Positions 16,479 through 25,868 of a stretch of DNA of 64,000 nt are shown here, piece after piece (the stretch's first letter is position 1; the number at the start of each line of letters is the position of its first letter). The stretch is taken from contig NZ_CP087263.1 in NCBI RefSeq assembly GCF_020923435.1, positions 3,677,970 to 3,741,969 of the forward strand. Reading direction: 5' to 3'. A program made the translations under genes and the position numbers. The DNA comes from Brevibacillus humidisoli. Lineage in GTDB: Bacteria > Bacillota > Bacilli > Brevibacillales > Brevibacillaceae. Under the pieces are notes generated by a model. That model did not search any database, was not told the origin of the DNA, and worked only from the letters and a program-made list of their open reading frames with translations.

Positions 16479-17981
16479 ATGGCTGAAGTCAATTATATCA
16501 GACATGAAACAAACACAAAAGGTCGCTCCTACTCTTCTGTTGCAAGACAGATGAATATGGATCGCAGGACAATCAAGAAGTATTCGGAGATGGAGGATTT
16601 CAATCAGGAGGTGAAGTCTGTACAGACAAGGAAAGCCAATGTAATGGATCCGGTTAAACCAATCGTTGATCAATGGCTACTTGAAGATATGGGGAAGAAA
16701 AAGAAGTTCAGAAGAACCGCAAAGCGAATCTATACTCTTCTCGTTTCGGAACATGGATTCCAAGGCTCTGACCGTACGATTCGTGCCTATGTGGCGAAAA
16801 GGAAAGCCGCCTTATTGGACGAGAGCAATGACACTGCCTTACCGTTAGAGGCGAAGGCCGGCACAGCACAGGTAGATTTTGGGGAAGCTCCTTTTAAGCA
16901 CAGGGGAAAAGAGGTCATCTTGCCCTTCCTCGTCCTCTCATTCCCTTACAGCAATTCATTCCTGTTTCAAGTGTTCCCTTCCCAAAACCGGGAGTGTTTT
17001 CTACAAGGACTGACGAACATGTTCGCCTTTCTAGAAGGCGTGCCGCATACGATCCGTTTCGATAACCTGTCACCTGCGGTGAAGAAAGTGCTGCCAAACG
17101 GGGAACGGCAAGTAACAGAGGAATTCGCTCGTTTTGTTGCCCATTATGGCTTCCAATATGAATTCTGCAATCCGGGAAGCGGAAACGAGAAAGGGCACGT
17201 GGAAGCAATGGTCAAATACATACGAAACAACTATCTGTTGCCGGAAATCCACTATGAAGACCTGTCGGTCTTGAATGAGAAGACCCTGAATTGGAGCCTG
17301 GGGGATCGGAAACGTTGCCACTATGAAAAGGATACCCTGATTGCCGAACTATATTTGGAAGACAAGGAGCGCTTCCTCCAACTGCCCGGTAAAGCGTACG
17401 AATGCGTTCGGTTCGAGCAGGTCAAAGCGGATAAATACGGAATCGTCCGTATTGACCAAAAGCAATATTCCACTTCGCCACGCTTTGCGGGACAAGCGGT
17501 ATTGGCGAAGATCTCATTTGATACGATCTCGCTTCTGAACGAGGAAAATGAAGTGATCGTACGCCACCCCAGATTATATGGGGAGACAAAGAAGTCGATG
17601 GACTGGCAACCTTATCTGACCTTGATGGCAAAGAGGCCAACCGCTTTGAAATACAGCTCATTCTACGATCAATTGCCGGAGGAATGGAAAGCCTTTTTCG
17701 GTGAATGTACAGTCGAGGAGAAACGGAATGCTCTCCAACTTTTATCCGTCATATTAAAGGAACAGGATTTCGACATATCTCTACAAGCCCTACGGATTGC
17801 ATCCGAACATGGACATCCTACCACGGAATCCATCAAGCACGTCTATTATCAGCTTGTGAATGGACGAGGCATTCGAGAAACACTGTCGCTTCCGCCTTCA
17901 GTGCCATCAACTAGAAATTCAAGCAGAGGCCTCTCTCATTATGATCGGTTGATGATTATGCCAGGAGGTGAGCAGCGGTGA
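16479..17981 (+). CDS. istA: IS21-family transposase IstA
   Basis: This 500-residue transposase has an N-terminal helix-turn-helix (SYSSVARQMNMDRRTIKKY, near residues 16-34). The integrase-type DDE core starts near residue 125 (GTAQVDFGEAPF) and continues through TIRFDNLSPAVKK and PGSGNEKGHVE. AGGAG lies 9 nt before the ATG at 16479; the ATG at 16470 touches that site. It overlaps istB at GTGA, which suggests coupled translation. The length is full, so the element may still move. Confidence 0.9.
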   Translation: MAEVNYIRHETNTKGRSYSSVARQMNMDRRTIKKYSEMEDFNQEVKSVQTRKANVMDPVKPIVDQWLLEDMGKKKKFRRTAKRIYTLLVSEHGFQGSDRTIRAYVAKRKAALLDESNDTALPLEAKAGTAQVDFGEAPFKHRGKEVILPFLVLSFPYSNSFLFQVFPSQNRECFLQGLTNMFAFLEGVPHTIRFDNLSPAVKKVLPNGERQVTEEFARFVAHYGFQYEFCNPGSGNEKGHVEAMVKYIRNNYLLPEIHYEDLSVLNEKTLNWSLGDRKRCHYEKDTLIAELYLEDKERFLQLPGKAYECVRFEQVKADKYGIVRIDQKQYSTSPRFAGQAVLAKISFDTISLLNEENEVIVRHPRLYGETKKSMDWQPYLTLMAKRPTALKYSSFYDQLPEEWKAFFGECTVEEKRNALQLLSVILKEQDFDISLQALRIASEHGHPTTESIKHVYYQLVNGRGIRETLSLPPSVPSTRNSSRGLSHYDRLMIMPGGEQR

Positions 17982-18697
17982 GAAGCCTCATTGAAGAGCA
18001 TGCCAAGCGTTTGAAATTAAGTTGGATACGGGAGAATTATCACGCGGTGGAAGCTGAAACACATGAAGAATTTCTGCTCTGCTTATTCGAAAGGGAAATA
18101 CAGCAACGAGAGGAACGGAAGCTCAATCTCCTTCTCAGTCAATCCTGTTTGCCGGATATATCTGGCAAGCAGCTAGAATGGCACGGTATTCATATGAATG
18201 GAAACATTACAAAGGAAGAAATCTTGCAAGGCAGGTTCATAGAGAGAAAAGAGAATTTAATCCTATATGGAGGCGTCGGGGTCGGGAAAACGCTTATGGC
18301 AGCCTTGGCAGGCTGGAACTGCATCCAAAAAAGCCAAAAACGGGTGCGCTTCTATACAGTCGCTCAACTCGTGAACAGCCTGTTAGAGGTTAACGAGAAG
18401 GGAACTCTTGGTAGGCTGTTTAAACAAATAGAGAGCCTGGATCTATTAATTCTTGATGAATTAGGCTATGTACCCCTTCACAAGCAAGGAGCAGAGTTAC
18501 TGTTTCAAGTGATCAATCTGTGTTATGAAAAGCGTAGTGTCATCATAACCACGAACTTACAGTTCGGCCAATGGAATCACGTTTTTGGCGATCCAATACT
18601 GACGGAAGCATTCATTGATCGTCTCATTCACTATTCGCATTTGATTGTTTTTAATCGTGATAGTTTTCGTCATAAGGATTCACTGATGAATCGATGA
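17978..18697 (+). CDS. istB: IS21-family helper ATPase IstB
   Basis: This 239-residue AAA+ protein related to DnaC assists IstA in target selection. It has a Walker A (LYGGVGVGKTLMA near residue 95), Walker B (LLILDELGY near 152) and a sensor segment (VIITTNLQFGQW). The GTG start overlaps the istA stop by four bases with GGAGGTGAGC upstream. Both the length and motifs are intact. Confidence 0.9.
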   Translation: MRSLIEEHAKRLKLSWIRENYHAVEAETHEEFLLCLFEREIQQREERKLNLLLSQSCLPDISGKQLEWHGIHMNGNITKEEILQGRFIERKENLILYGGVGVGKTLMAALAGWNCIQKSQKRVRFYTVAQLVNSLLEVNEKGTLGRLFKQIESLDLLILDELGYVPLHKQGAELLFQVINLCYEKRSVIITTNLQFGQWNHVFGDPILTEAFIDRLIHYSHLIVFNRDSFRHKDSLMNR

Positions 18698-18761
18698 TAC
18701 CCTGGTTGGCAAGTGTGCATTTTTAATTGCCAAGCGGTACATTTTCTACTTGCCAAATACA

Positions 18762-19116
18762 CTTCGGCCTGCCGCCAAGACGCGGGAACCACTTTTTTCG
18801 ACAAGATGCGGATATGGGGGTCTTTTCCTGACTGCAACAGGAATTCTGTGAATCCATTGACGGCAATCAGTTCGCGCTTTAACTTATTGCTAGTAACAAA
18901 TGTCCCTTTGCCATGCAGCTTTCGCAGGATTCCCTGTTCAACCAGTTCTGTTATCGCCCTTCTTGTTGTGATCCGACTGACCCCGTACTTTTCACATAAT
19001 TCGGTCTCTGCCGGCAATTGAGCGCCGATGCTGTATACCCCTTCATTGATGTCTTTTTTTATCGCATCCATCAACTGTTCATATAACGGTTTTAAACTCG
19101 TTTTATTTAATTTCAT
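18762..19116 (-). pseudogene. N-terminal half of the split GntR regulator
   Basis: Residues 1-118 contain the winged helix (AQLPAETELCEKYGVSRITT) and the first part of the UTRA domain. It continues in frame with the fragment at 15929-16337 once the IS21-type element is removed. The ATG at 19116 is preceded by GGAGAAGATGTA. Reading now runs into the element and stops. Confidence 0.85.
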
Positions 19117-19174
19117 TACATCTTCTCCTATAAATAGTAAGAGATCGATTATTACTCCTATCATATCATAGTTG

Positions 19175-20553
19175 AGTCCGTATAATTGTGTAAAATGCTA
19201 GACTCCCCAAAAGAAAGGGAGCCATATTCAAATCCCTCAGTTAGAATGGTGTTGTCGAAGCAACATTCTAAATGGACGAGGTGTTATGAAATGGCTCAAT
19301 ACCAGATTAACGTAGATTCGCAGCTTTTGCATCAACTGTTTCTAGGAAACTCCCAAGATGCCGGTGTAGCAAAACTGCTAGAATCGGTCTTAAACCAAGT
19401 CTTGCAAGCGCAGGTGACGGAACAAGTGGAAGCCGATCGTTACGAGCGTACCGAAGATCGACAAGGTTACCGGAATGGTTCTTATCCTCACCCATTACAT
19501 ACACGTGTCGGTACGATTGTGCTAAGTGTGCCCCGGATTCGTGGTGCCAAGTTTTCTACGGAACTCTTTATGCGCTACCAGCGAAGTGAACAAGCACTGA
19601 TCCTCGCCATGATGGAAATGGTCATCAACGGTGTCTCCACACGTAAAGTGTCACAAGTGACGGAGGAGCTCTGCGGCACAGAGTTTTCGAAATCAACGGT
19701 CTCCGACCTGTGTAAACGTCTCGATCCAATCGTCACGGCTTGGAATAACCGTCCGCTGTCGGATAGCCGTTTTCCTTTTGTTCTCGTTGATGCGCTGTAT
19801 CTGAAAGTGCGTGAAGACGGTCGTGTTCGCTCTCGAGGCGTAATGCTTGGTATTGGCGTGAATACAGATGGACACCGCGAAGTATTGGGCCTCATGTTGG
19901 GCGATACAGAGTCCGAAGAAAGCTGGAGCGAATTCTTCAGTTGGCTGAAGTCTCGTGGACTTCGCGGTGTGGATCTTGTTGTATCTGATGATCATGGAGG
20001 CTTAGTGCGTTCCATTCGTCAACAATTACAAGGCGTCGCTTGGCAACGATGCCAAACGCACTTCATGCGTAATGTCCTGGATGCGACGCCCAAAGGGCTT
20101 AAGGACGAAATCTATCCGAGAGTACGCGCAATTCTAGAGGCACCTGATCCAGCCACTGCAAGAATGATGCTTGAACAAACGATCGCAGCATACGAGGAAA
20201 AAGCGGCGAAAGCAATGCGGATCCTAGAAGCTGGCTTTGACGATGCTACGGCTGTTCTGAGCCTTCCAGAAACATACCGTAAACGTCTACGGACTACGAA
20301 CAGCGTTGAGAGGCTGAATGAGGAGGTACGTCGTCGCGAACGCGTCATACGCATCTTTCCAAACCGTGAATCGGTCATTCGACTCATCGGTGCCCTACTC
20401 ATGGAACAAGACGAGAAATGGGCTGCCGGCAAGAAGTATCTCGATATGGCCGAATACTTAGAATGGCGGGGAAACAGACCAAAGTCCGCTTCTAAAGTGA
20501 CACGCATTATGTAGCAAATTCTAGCTGAGGGAATTTACACACAAATTCGGACT
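19175..20553 (+). mobile_element. IS256-family insertion sequence
   Basis: The ends AGTCCG...TGTGTAAA at 19175 and the inverse near 20533-20553 are imperfect inverted repeats that enclose one transposase gene. The flanking octamers (CATAGTTG left, TGATCGCT right) do not match. On the right the sequence runs straight into a truncated transposase of the same family. This points to an adjacent deletion or recombination between two copies rather than simple insertion. Confidence 0.8.
19291..20514 (+). CDS. IS256-family (mutator) transposase
   Basis: This 407-residue transposase has the family features: DRQGYRNGSYPH near residue 55, a first catalytic Asp in PFVLVDALYLKVRE near 165, the second in DLVVSDDHGG near 232, WQRCQTHFMRN near 258, and the C-terminal NSVERLNEEVRRR with the catalytic Glu. 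GGACGAGG lies before the ATG at 19291. It appears complete. Confidence 0.92.
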   Translation: MAQYQINVDSQLLHQLFLGNSQDAGVAKLLESVLNQVLQAQVTEQVEADRYERTEDRQGYRNGSYPHPLHTRVGTIVLSVPRIRGAKFSTELFMRYQRSEQALILAMMEMVINGVSTRKVSQVTEELCGTEFSKSTVSDLCKRLDPIVTAWNNRPLSDSRFPFVLVDALYLKVREDGRVRSRGVMLGIGVNTDGHREVLGLMLGDTESEESWSEFFSWLKSRGLRGVDLVVSDDHGGLVRSIRQQLQGVAWQRCQTHFMRNVLDATPKGLKDEIYPRVRAILEAPDPATARMMLEQTIAAYEEKAAKAMRILEAGFDDATAVLSLPETYRKRLRTTNSVERLNEEVRRRERVIRIFPNRESVIRLIGALLMEQDEKWAAGKKYLDMAEYLEWRGNRPKSASKVTRIM

Positions 20554-21044
20554 TGATCGCTTTTCCGAAAACCCAAATTCAACTGTGCGTCATCCACCAG
20601 ATTCGTAACTCTATGAAATATGTTCCGTTCAAAGAAGAAAAGTTAGTCTTGGCAGATTTAAAGAAAGTCTATCAAGCCCTTACGTTAGAAGAAGCTGAGA
20701 CTGCTTTTTCTACGTTCAAAGACAAGTGGGGAAAGAAGTATCCCATCATTATTCGCTCCTGGGAAAACAACTGGCTCGAACTGACCGCCTATTTCAGCTA
20801 TCCCCCAGAGATACGCAAGATGATTTATACGACGAATATCATCGAGGGCTATCATCGGCAACTCCGTAAGGTCACAAAGACAAAAACGGCTTATCCATCC
20901 GATGATGCTCTACGGAAAATCATCTATCTGGCTACCGTTGAGGCATCGAAGAAATGGACTATGCCGCTTCGGAGTTGGAAAGAATGTATATCGCAACTTG
21001 CCATCCATTTTGGAGATCGATTGCAAGGGGAACTGTCCGCATAA
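20554..21044 (+). pseudogene. 3' part of a second IS256-family transposase
   Basis: The 163-residue frame begins directly at the end of the preceding element with FPKTQIQLCVIHQIRNSMKY and ends like an IS256 transposase, with IYTTNIIEGYHRQLRK near residue 105. The N-terminal half with the first catalytic residues is missing. It differs clearly in sequence from the full copy to its left, so it is another subgroup. Confidence 0.88.
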
Positions 21045-21059
21045 TTGGGCTGTTGAGTC

Positions 21060-21169
21060 GGCTTGACATGGAGCCTCTGCGGGCATGATTTCTTGCGATT
21101 GGGCGATGCCAGTAAAACATGCATCGCATGGCAAGCGAGCCTATCATGCCCGCCACTCCATGTAAAGCC
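21060..21169. repeat. 110-nt long imperfect palindrome downstream of the IS256 remnant
   Basis: GGCTTGACATGGAG pairs with CTCCATGTAAAGCC, GCGGGCATGAT with ATCATGCCCGC, and an inner CTTGCGATTGGGCGATGC with GCATCGCATGGCAAG. Nearly the whole segment folds into one stem. It lies between the transposase fragment and the element's right end. Confidence 0.7.
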
Positions 21170-21274
21170 GTTGACGTAACTGTCCACCCGTTAAAAACCC
21201 ATTTACACAAAAAAATTTACATTCCCGCCCCCAATATAGTAATATTCCTGCAATCTTCTTTATTTACTAAGAAA

Positions 21275-23450
21275 TCAAACTGAACGGATGTTGTGTTTAT
21301 TAAAATTAGAACCTAAAATATTTAAATTTTCAACAAACACTTTCAAATAATTCTGTGAAACTTCCCAATATGATTTCATCATGTTATAGTTACTATCACT
21401 AATTTTCTTTTGGACTTCTTCACTCGGAATTGGTACGTACACATCACTTAAAAGATCATTTGGTTGCACTCTCGCCCTAGATGAAGAAGAACCAGTAGAT
21501 AGTCGAATAATTTGATTCTTTACATGTTCGGCTTGTAATAACGAGAGTAGTACGAAGCGATTTTCAGGCTTTATATATTTATTACCTTCTTTCAGAGCAA
21601 TGATATATACCTCTTTCGATACTACTCCAATACCTTCTATAGGCGGAGCAATTGTTACCCTGCTCTTACGAGGATTAATTCTAGTAAATAATATATCATC
21701 AGGATGAAATAGGTGAAGTGAATCAGCATTAATTTCACTCCCCTTTACCTTGCGAATATTACTAACCGTACCAGTTTCCGAAGAAATATCAGGAACTTCC
21801 AAATAATAATACTCTGTATTTTTATCAATTGAAATCGATATGTTTCTAATTTCACATACCTCTTCCAAGGCAACGAGATTTACAAATTTCTCATGCAACT
21901 GTTTGCGGTCAATCATATTTAGAAGGTAGTTTGCATCTACCCTATAATCACTAATTAGAGATTGTTCGATCCAGCCACATTCACCTTGGTTCTCAGAGAG
22001 TTTTATGTCATCGAATATTTCTTTAGATTCTTTCAAAAAGAAATCCAGATCATTTTTTTCATTAGGTTTATAAGATTTTTTTCCTGTTTCATATCCGACT
22101 TCAACTGCCCTTCCAAGAAAAACATGATTGGGCTTGTTTAATTCAGGATTAGTCTTATCTTTTTTCCTAAGTCCAATAATGCATGTCTTAGAGACTGATC
22201 CGCCGAACGGTATAAACGCACCCTCTGGCAGACTTATTGAACATAATAAATAAGAATTCTCTAATAACCATTTTCTAAAATACCTGTAAACTTTATTATT
22301 CAGTAACCCTTCAGGTAGTACAATATAAAGGTCTCCACCTGGCTTTAAAACTTTTAAGCTTTTTTCTACAAATAATATATCAAGCTCTTCACTATCTTTT
22401 CCTAATCCTAGTTCATAATTGGACAACACATTCTTAAAATCATATCTTATGGTAAACGGAGGATTAGTTAAAATTAAATCGAAGTAGTCGTGTGGTAATT
22501 TTTCAGTGGATAAAGTGTCACCTTGATAAATATTATTCCAACCATCACCATGCATAATTAAATTAATTTTAGCAAGGACATGTAGATCATAATCAGCTTC
22601 ATGACCCCAGATACACTTTTCTACCAATTCGTTGAATTTCTTCTTTGTTTCTGCTTCAGAATAAGGAGCATTTATTATCTTTTGATTTACATAATTAAAT
22701 GCTTGGATAAGAAATCCGCCAGATCCACATGCAGGATCTAGGAACACATCCCCAGTATTTGGATCGGCAAATCTTACCATAAAATCAACAATTTCTCTTG
22801 GCGTAAAATATTGATCGAAATCGCCCCGCAGAGTTGACTTTAAGAAAACCTCATACACTGCTCCTTTTATATCATCCCCAGTACCTAAAAAAGAAAATGG
22901 CTCTAGGTTTTTTACAACTTCAACTAGACAGTCATTATCCGTTATTGACAACGATTCGTCTGCATTAGTATATATGTCAGGATATTTGTTTTTTGCATCG
23001 TTAAATAAATTCGCAAATACGTTCAGTTCAGTCGTTTTGTTAACAAGAGCATTAGTTTCAAGATATTCTTTAGTAAAACGATTCGTACCTTCACCAACTT
23101 TTACTCTTCTTTCTTCATTCATCTTTACTAAAAGAATCTTTGTCATTTCTCTGAATGACTGATCACTTCTAATTAGACCCTTCTTTTCAATAACATCTTT
23201 GCTTCGATTAATAACCTTAAATAATTCGTTTGGTTCAAGTAACGTAAGCAGAACACTCTTGATTTCCCTAATTTCAATTTCATTAAAAGTTTTCTTTTTA
23301 GTTCGATCAATATCTCGAAGTAACTGCGACTTTGAAGGTATTTCGTCTAGTCTTACTCCAGTAAACGTGTTGCAAATAATACAATCTATCCCATTCGTTG
23401 TAATCGAATACAATGCAGGAGGTGTCGAAATAAGTTTTGCATAACTCGTA
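21275..23450 (-). pseudogene. Fused Type I-like restriction-modification gene, methylase and specificity part, split by IS3
   Basis: This segment encodes an N6-adenine methyltransferase with motif I DPACGSGGF and motif IV NPPF, followed by a specificity-like C-terminal region (ENLNILGS at the end). The missing N-terminal part at 24824-25107 is a HsdR_N-like domain. Removing the IS3-type element and one 6-bp copy of CTCGTA rejoins LQSTSYAKL in frame to give 817 residues. Such fusions of HsdR_N, HsdM and a target-recognition part modify DNA. Base composition is AT-richer than the flanks, which suggests transfer. The residual downstream frame still encodes the full methylase domain, but no start of its own is evident. 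Confidence 0.8.
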
Positions 23451-23519
23451 TACTGACCCCATAAGACCCCAGACAAAATGTAAGTTATAATCAAGGAAGG
23501 GTCGAAAGGGGTCTTTGTT

Positions 23520-23807
23520 ATGTCGAGAAGAAAATGGACAGCCGAAGAAAAAATGAATATCGTCCTGGAGGGAATGGCTCCTGGGGCAAACATCTCCGAG
23601 GTATGCCGCAACCACGGCATTGCCCAAACCCTTTATTATCGTTGGCGTGAAGCGTTCCTCCAAGCGGGGCTTTCTGGCCTTTCCACGGGTCCTTCTGCCC
23701 GTGAGCAACAGTTGGAGAAAGAGTTGGAGGAGGCAAAGAAACTGCTGGGTGAACAAGCCATGCAGATCGAGATCCTCCGAAAAAAGACGAACTGGGGTCG
23801 GAAGTAG
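23520..23807 (+). CDS. IS3-family OrfA (transposase DNA-binding protein)
   Basis: This 95-residue protein has the HTH of IS3 OrfA (ANISEVCRNHGIAQTLYYRW, residues 25-44) and a C-terminal coiled region with leucine repeats. Near the end the message has A AAA AAG at 23780-23786 in the OrfA reading frame, the classic -1 slippery site. A shift there continues as DELGSEVGSRQL into OrfB. The stop lies 21 nt after the slip site. Confidence 0.9.
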   Translation: MSRRKWTAEEKMNIVLEGMAPGANISEVCRNHGIAQTLYYRWREAFLQAGLSGLSTGPSAREQQLEKELEEAKKLLGEQAMQIEILRKKTNWGRK

Positions 23808-23818
23808 GAAGTCGTCAG

Positions 23819-24664
23819 TTGGTTCAGGCTCTCCATCGTGAAGGGCATCCGATCCCGCGCATTGCTTCTGCCCTTCAACTGAATCGAACGTATTGCTACG
23901 CTCTGCTTAAGCCCTTGCGGACACAAAAGCGCCAACGTCCTGATGAAGCCGAAATCAAAGCCGAGATACGCCAATTGTGCACAGAGCACCCGACCAACGG
24001 CTATCGTCGCATCCGGGTGTGGATGAAGAAAAAATACCAGCGTGTCATCAATCATAAGCGTGTCTACCGGATCATGAAAGAACGGAATCTGTTGGTCGCC
24101 ACCAAGGCATACGCCGCACGGCGTAAAAAAGAGAAAGGTAAGATCCCCGTCGAACGGTCCAACCAACATTTTCAAACAGATATGACCAAGGTGTGGTGCG
24201 GGAAAGACGGATGGGGATACCTCTTTGCGGTGATTGATGCCTATGATCGAGAGATTGTTGGCTACAGCTTTTCTCGCTTCTGCCGGACGGATGAACTGCT
24301 TCAAGCAGTGAACATGGCCATTGATTATCGGTTTCCAACGGGTGTCAAGGGGCAAGGGTTACGTATTCGCAGTGATAACGGTTGCCAGATGACCAGCAAA
24401 CGCTATGTACAAGCTCTCAAGGATGCAGGGATCAAACAGGAACGAACGGGCTACAACAATCCCGATGCAGACGCTTACATCGAGAGATGGTTTCGTACGC
24501 TCAAAGAAGAAACGGTTTGGGTGCAAGAATACCTGTCTTTTTCCGAGGCGAAACAAGACATTGAGGAATACATCCGATTCTATAATGAGGAGCGTCCACA
24601 CTCTGCTTTGCGGTACCAATCACCGACCGAGTTTCGGAAGTCGCAGATGGCTCATGCTGCATAA
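23819..24664 (+). CDS. IS3-family OrfB (DDE integrase)
   Basis: This region encodes the catalytic part of the transposase: HTH-like HPIPRIASALQLNRTYCY, then HFQTDMTKVW, LFAVIDAYDREIVG, RSDNGCQMTS and the final DDE glutamate in YNEERPHSAL. It is most likely made as an OrfAB fusion by -1 frameshifting at 23780-23786, because the frame is open back to that site. The given ATG-like start at 23819 has no ribosome site. The domain looks complete. Confidence 0.9.
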   Translation: MVQALHREGHPIPRIASALQLNRTYCYALLKPLRTQKRQRPDEAEIKAEIRQLCTEHPTNGYRRIRVWMKKKYQRVINHKRVYRIMKERNLLVATKAYAARRKKEKGKIPVERSNQHFQTDMTKVWCGKDGWGYLFAVIDAYDREIVGYSFSRFCRTDELLQAVNMAIDYRFPTGVKGQGLRIRSDNGCQMTSKRYVQALKDAGIKQERTGYNNPDADAYIERWFRTLKEETVWVQEYLSFSEAKQDIEEYIRFYNEERPHSALRYQSPTEFRKSQMAHAA

Positions 24665-24671
24665 CGATGCT

Positions 24672-24771
24672 TTTTCCGACCTATCCGAGACAGAGGGTGA
24701 TCTGCGATATGGGTCAAGTGCCTTCCTTGACGCATATCGCAGATCATCCTACGATTCAGGTGGTCGGAAAA
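24672..24771. repeat. 100-nt near-perfect hairpin inside the IS3-type element
   Basis: TTTTCCGACC pairs with GGTCGGAAAA at the ends and GATCTGCGATATG with CATATCGCAGATC near the centre, with GGTCAAG/CTTGACG inside. It lies directly behind orfB and would fold strongly in RNA or in single-stranded DNA. Confidence 0.75.
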
Positions 24772-24823
24772 CGTTCTAACGTAAAACAGCAAAAATTTGT
24801 CTGGACTTTTGGGGGGCATTACG

Positions 24824-25107
24824 CTCGTAGATTGCAAGACGTCTTTTTCAGTAATAGATTTTGTCGGTTTTTTGACATCAATCACAAGTTCCACTTTACC
24901 ATTTATTAATACTTCGATATCTGAGAATACAGTGGTTTTCTTTGAACCTATTACAACTTGAATAGGATTTTCATATCTAAACTCAGCTTCTTCATAACCT
25001 AGCTGTTTAAGATATGGAATGATTACTTTAATTTTCAAGTCTTCTTCTGATTTAACATTCGAGTTAAAATCCACTATGTTCTCTAGTATCCAATCTTTTA
25101 GCATCAT
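24824..25107 (-). pseudogene. HsdR_N-like start of the split restriction-modification gene
   Basis: The first 94 residues (ENIVDFNSNVKSEEDLKIKV, then VFSDIEVLINGKVELVIDVK) match the N-terminal domain of Type I restriction R proteins, with the nuclease-like D...E.K pattern. It continues in frame into the methylase part at 23450 once the IS is removed. GGAGATG lies upstream of the ATG pair at 25107. In the present state translation runs into IS sequence. Confidence 0.8.
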
Positions 25108-25402
25108 TTGTCATTACATCTCCTCACTATCATCACCTGTTAATTCTAAGCTATTAAAATTGTGTTTTCAATTTAATATTATCTATGATGTGCCCCCTAT
25201 ACTTTTCAACGTTATTGAACGATACTGTCACATCTCATCTATTTTTTGCGAACCATCAATATTAAACACTCCACATGGGTTGAATATGTAAGCAGAATCA
25301 ATATATTTCCCCATAACGTTTATAGACAAGTTGTCTACAAAAATAGCCGATAAAATCATCAAGTAATTCTGATGTCTACAATTGGTCTACAATTTCGGGC
25401 AT
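25108..25402. other. AT-rich intergenic stretch without a gene
   Basis: This gap between the split restriction-modification gene and tmRNA is AT-rich. It must hold the promoter of the former gene, but I see no convincing -10/-35 pair, repeat or RNA. The short open frames here have no ribosome site. Confidence 0.5.
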
Positions 25403-25433
25403 AAGAATAGCCCAAACCGCATGAGGTCGGGCT
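25403..25433 (-). terminator. Terminator of tmRNA
   Basis: On the minus strand AGCCCGACC-TCATGC-GGTTTGGGCT forms a hairpin followed by ATTCTT. It starts a few bases after the encoded CCA of tmRNA. Confidence 0.6.
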
Positions 25434-25438
25434 TTTCA

Positions 25439-25798
25439 TGGTGGAGGCGGGGGGATTCGAACCCCCGTCCGAAAACGGCGACCACATAAGCATCTCCGAG
25501 CGCAGTCGTTCTATAGCAATTCAGTTAACGACCTGCGGAACGACACGCCAGTCGCCAACCTAGCCTGATTGATCTTCTTCCTTTGGCCCCAGGCGGAGGC
25601 CTCCGGCGTAGCCCGCTAGTTAGTGAGCTCTACGCACGCCACACGGGCGATGGAGAGGTAGAGCCTCGCTGGTTATTAGGCAGCGAGTTGAAGTTGTTGT
25701 TTGTTGCCAGTTATGGCTTTCCGCGTTGTTGACGGGGTCCGCAGCCCCCCGGCTCGCTTCTTATGCTCAACCATCCCCGTCGAATCCAAAACGCCCCC
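25439..25798 (-). ncRNA. ssrA: tmRNA (ssrA)
   Basis: This 360-nt RNA rescues stalled ribosomes together with SmpB. The 5' end GGGGGCGTTTTGGATTCGACG and the 3' end with GGTTCGAATCC and an encoded CCA form the tRNA-like domain. The tag frame reads GGC AAC AAA CAA CAA CTT CAA CTC GCT GCC followed by two TAA (25708 to 25673). It gives GNKQQLQLAA, ten residues that end in the usual LAA degradation signal. It lies downstream of smpB on the same strand, beyond a terminator. Confidence 0.95.
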
Positions 25799-25868
25799 AT
25801 GTATAAGAATAAAACCACAGAAATAGTCCGATTGGACAGAAAAATCCATGTCATCTCAGTAAACATGG

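Larger units (their letters stand above)
16338..18761 (+). mobile_element. IS21-family insertion sequence with 8-bp target duplication
   Basis: The 2424-bp element starts TGTTTATGGCA and ends TGCCAAATACA. The ends are imperfect inverted repeats that share GGCA and AAATGTAC. An internal pair, CACTTGCCAAC near 16398 and GTTGGCAAGTG near 18703, gives the second IS21 terminal repeat. CTTCGGCC flanks both sides (16330-16337 and 18762-18769). It carries istA and istB, both apparently intact. Confidence 0.9.
23451..24823 (+). mobile_element. IS3-family insertion sequence with 6-bp target duplication
   Basis: The 1373-bp element is flanked by CTCGTA (23445-23450 and 24824-24829). The ends carry imperfect inverted repeats that share CCAGACAAA about 20 bp inside. 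It carries orfA and orfB, a -1 frameshift signal, and a long hairpin after orfB. It lies opposite to the gene it interrupts. Confidence 0.87.
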
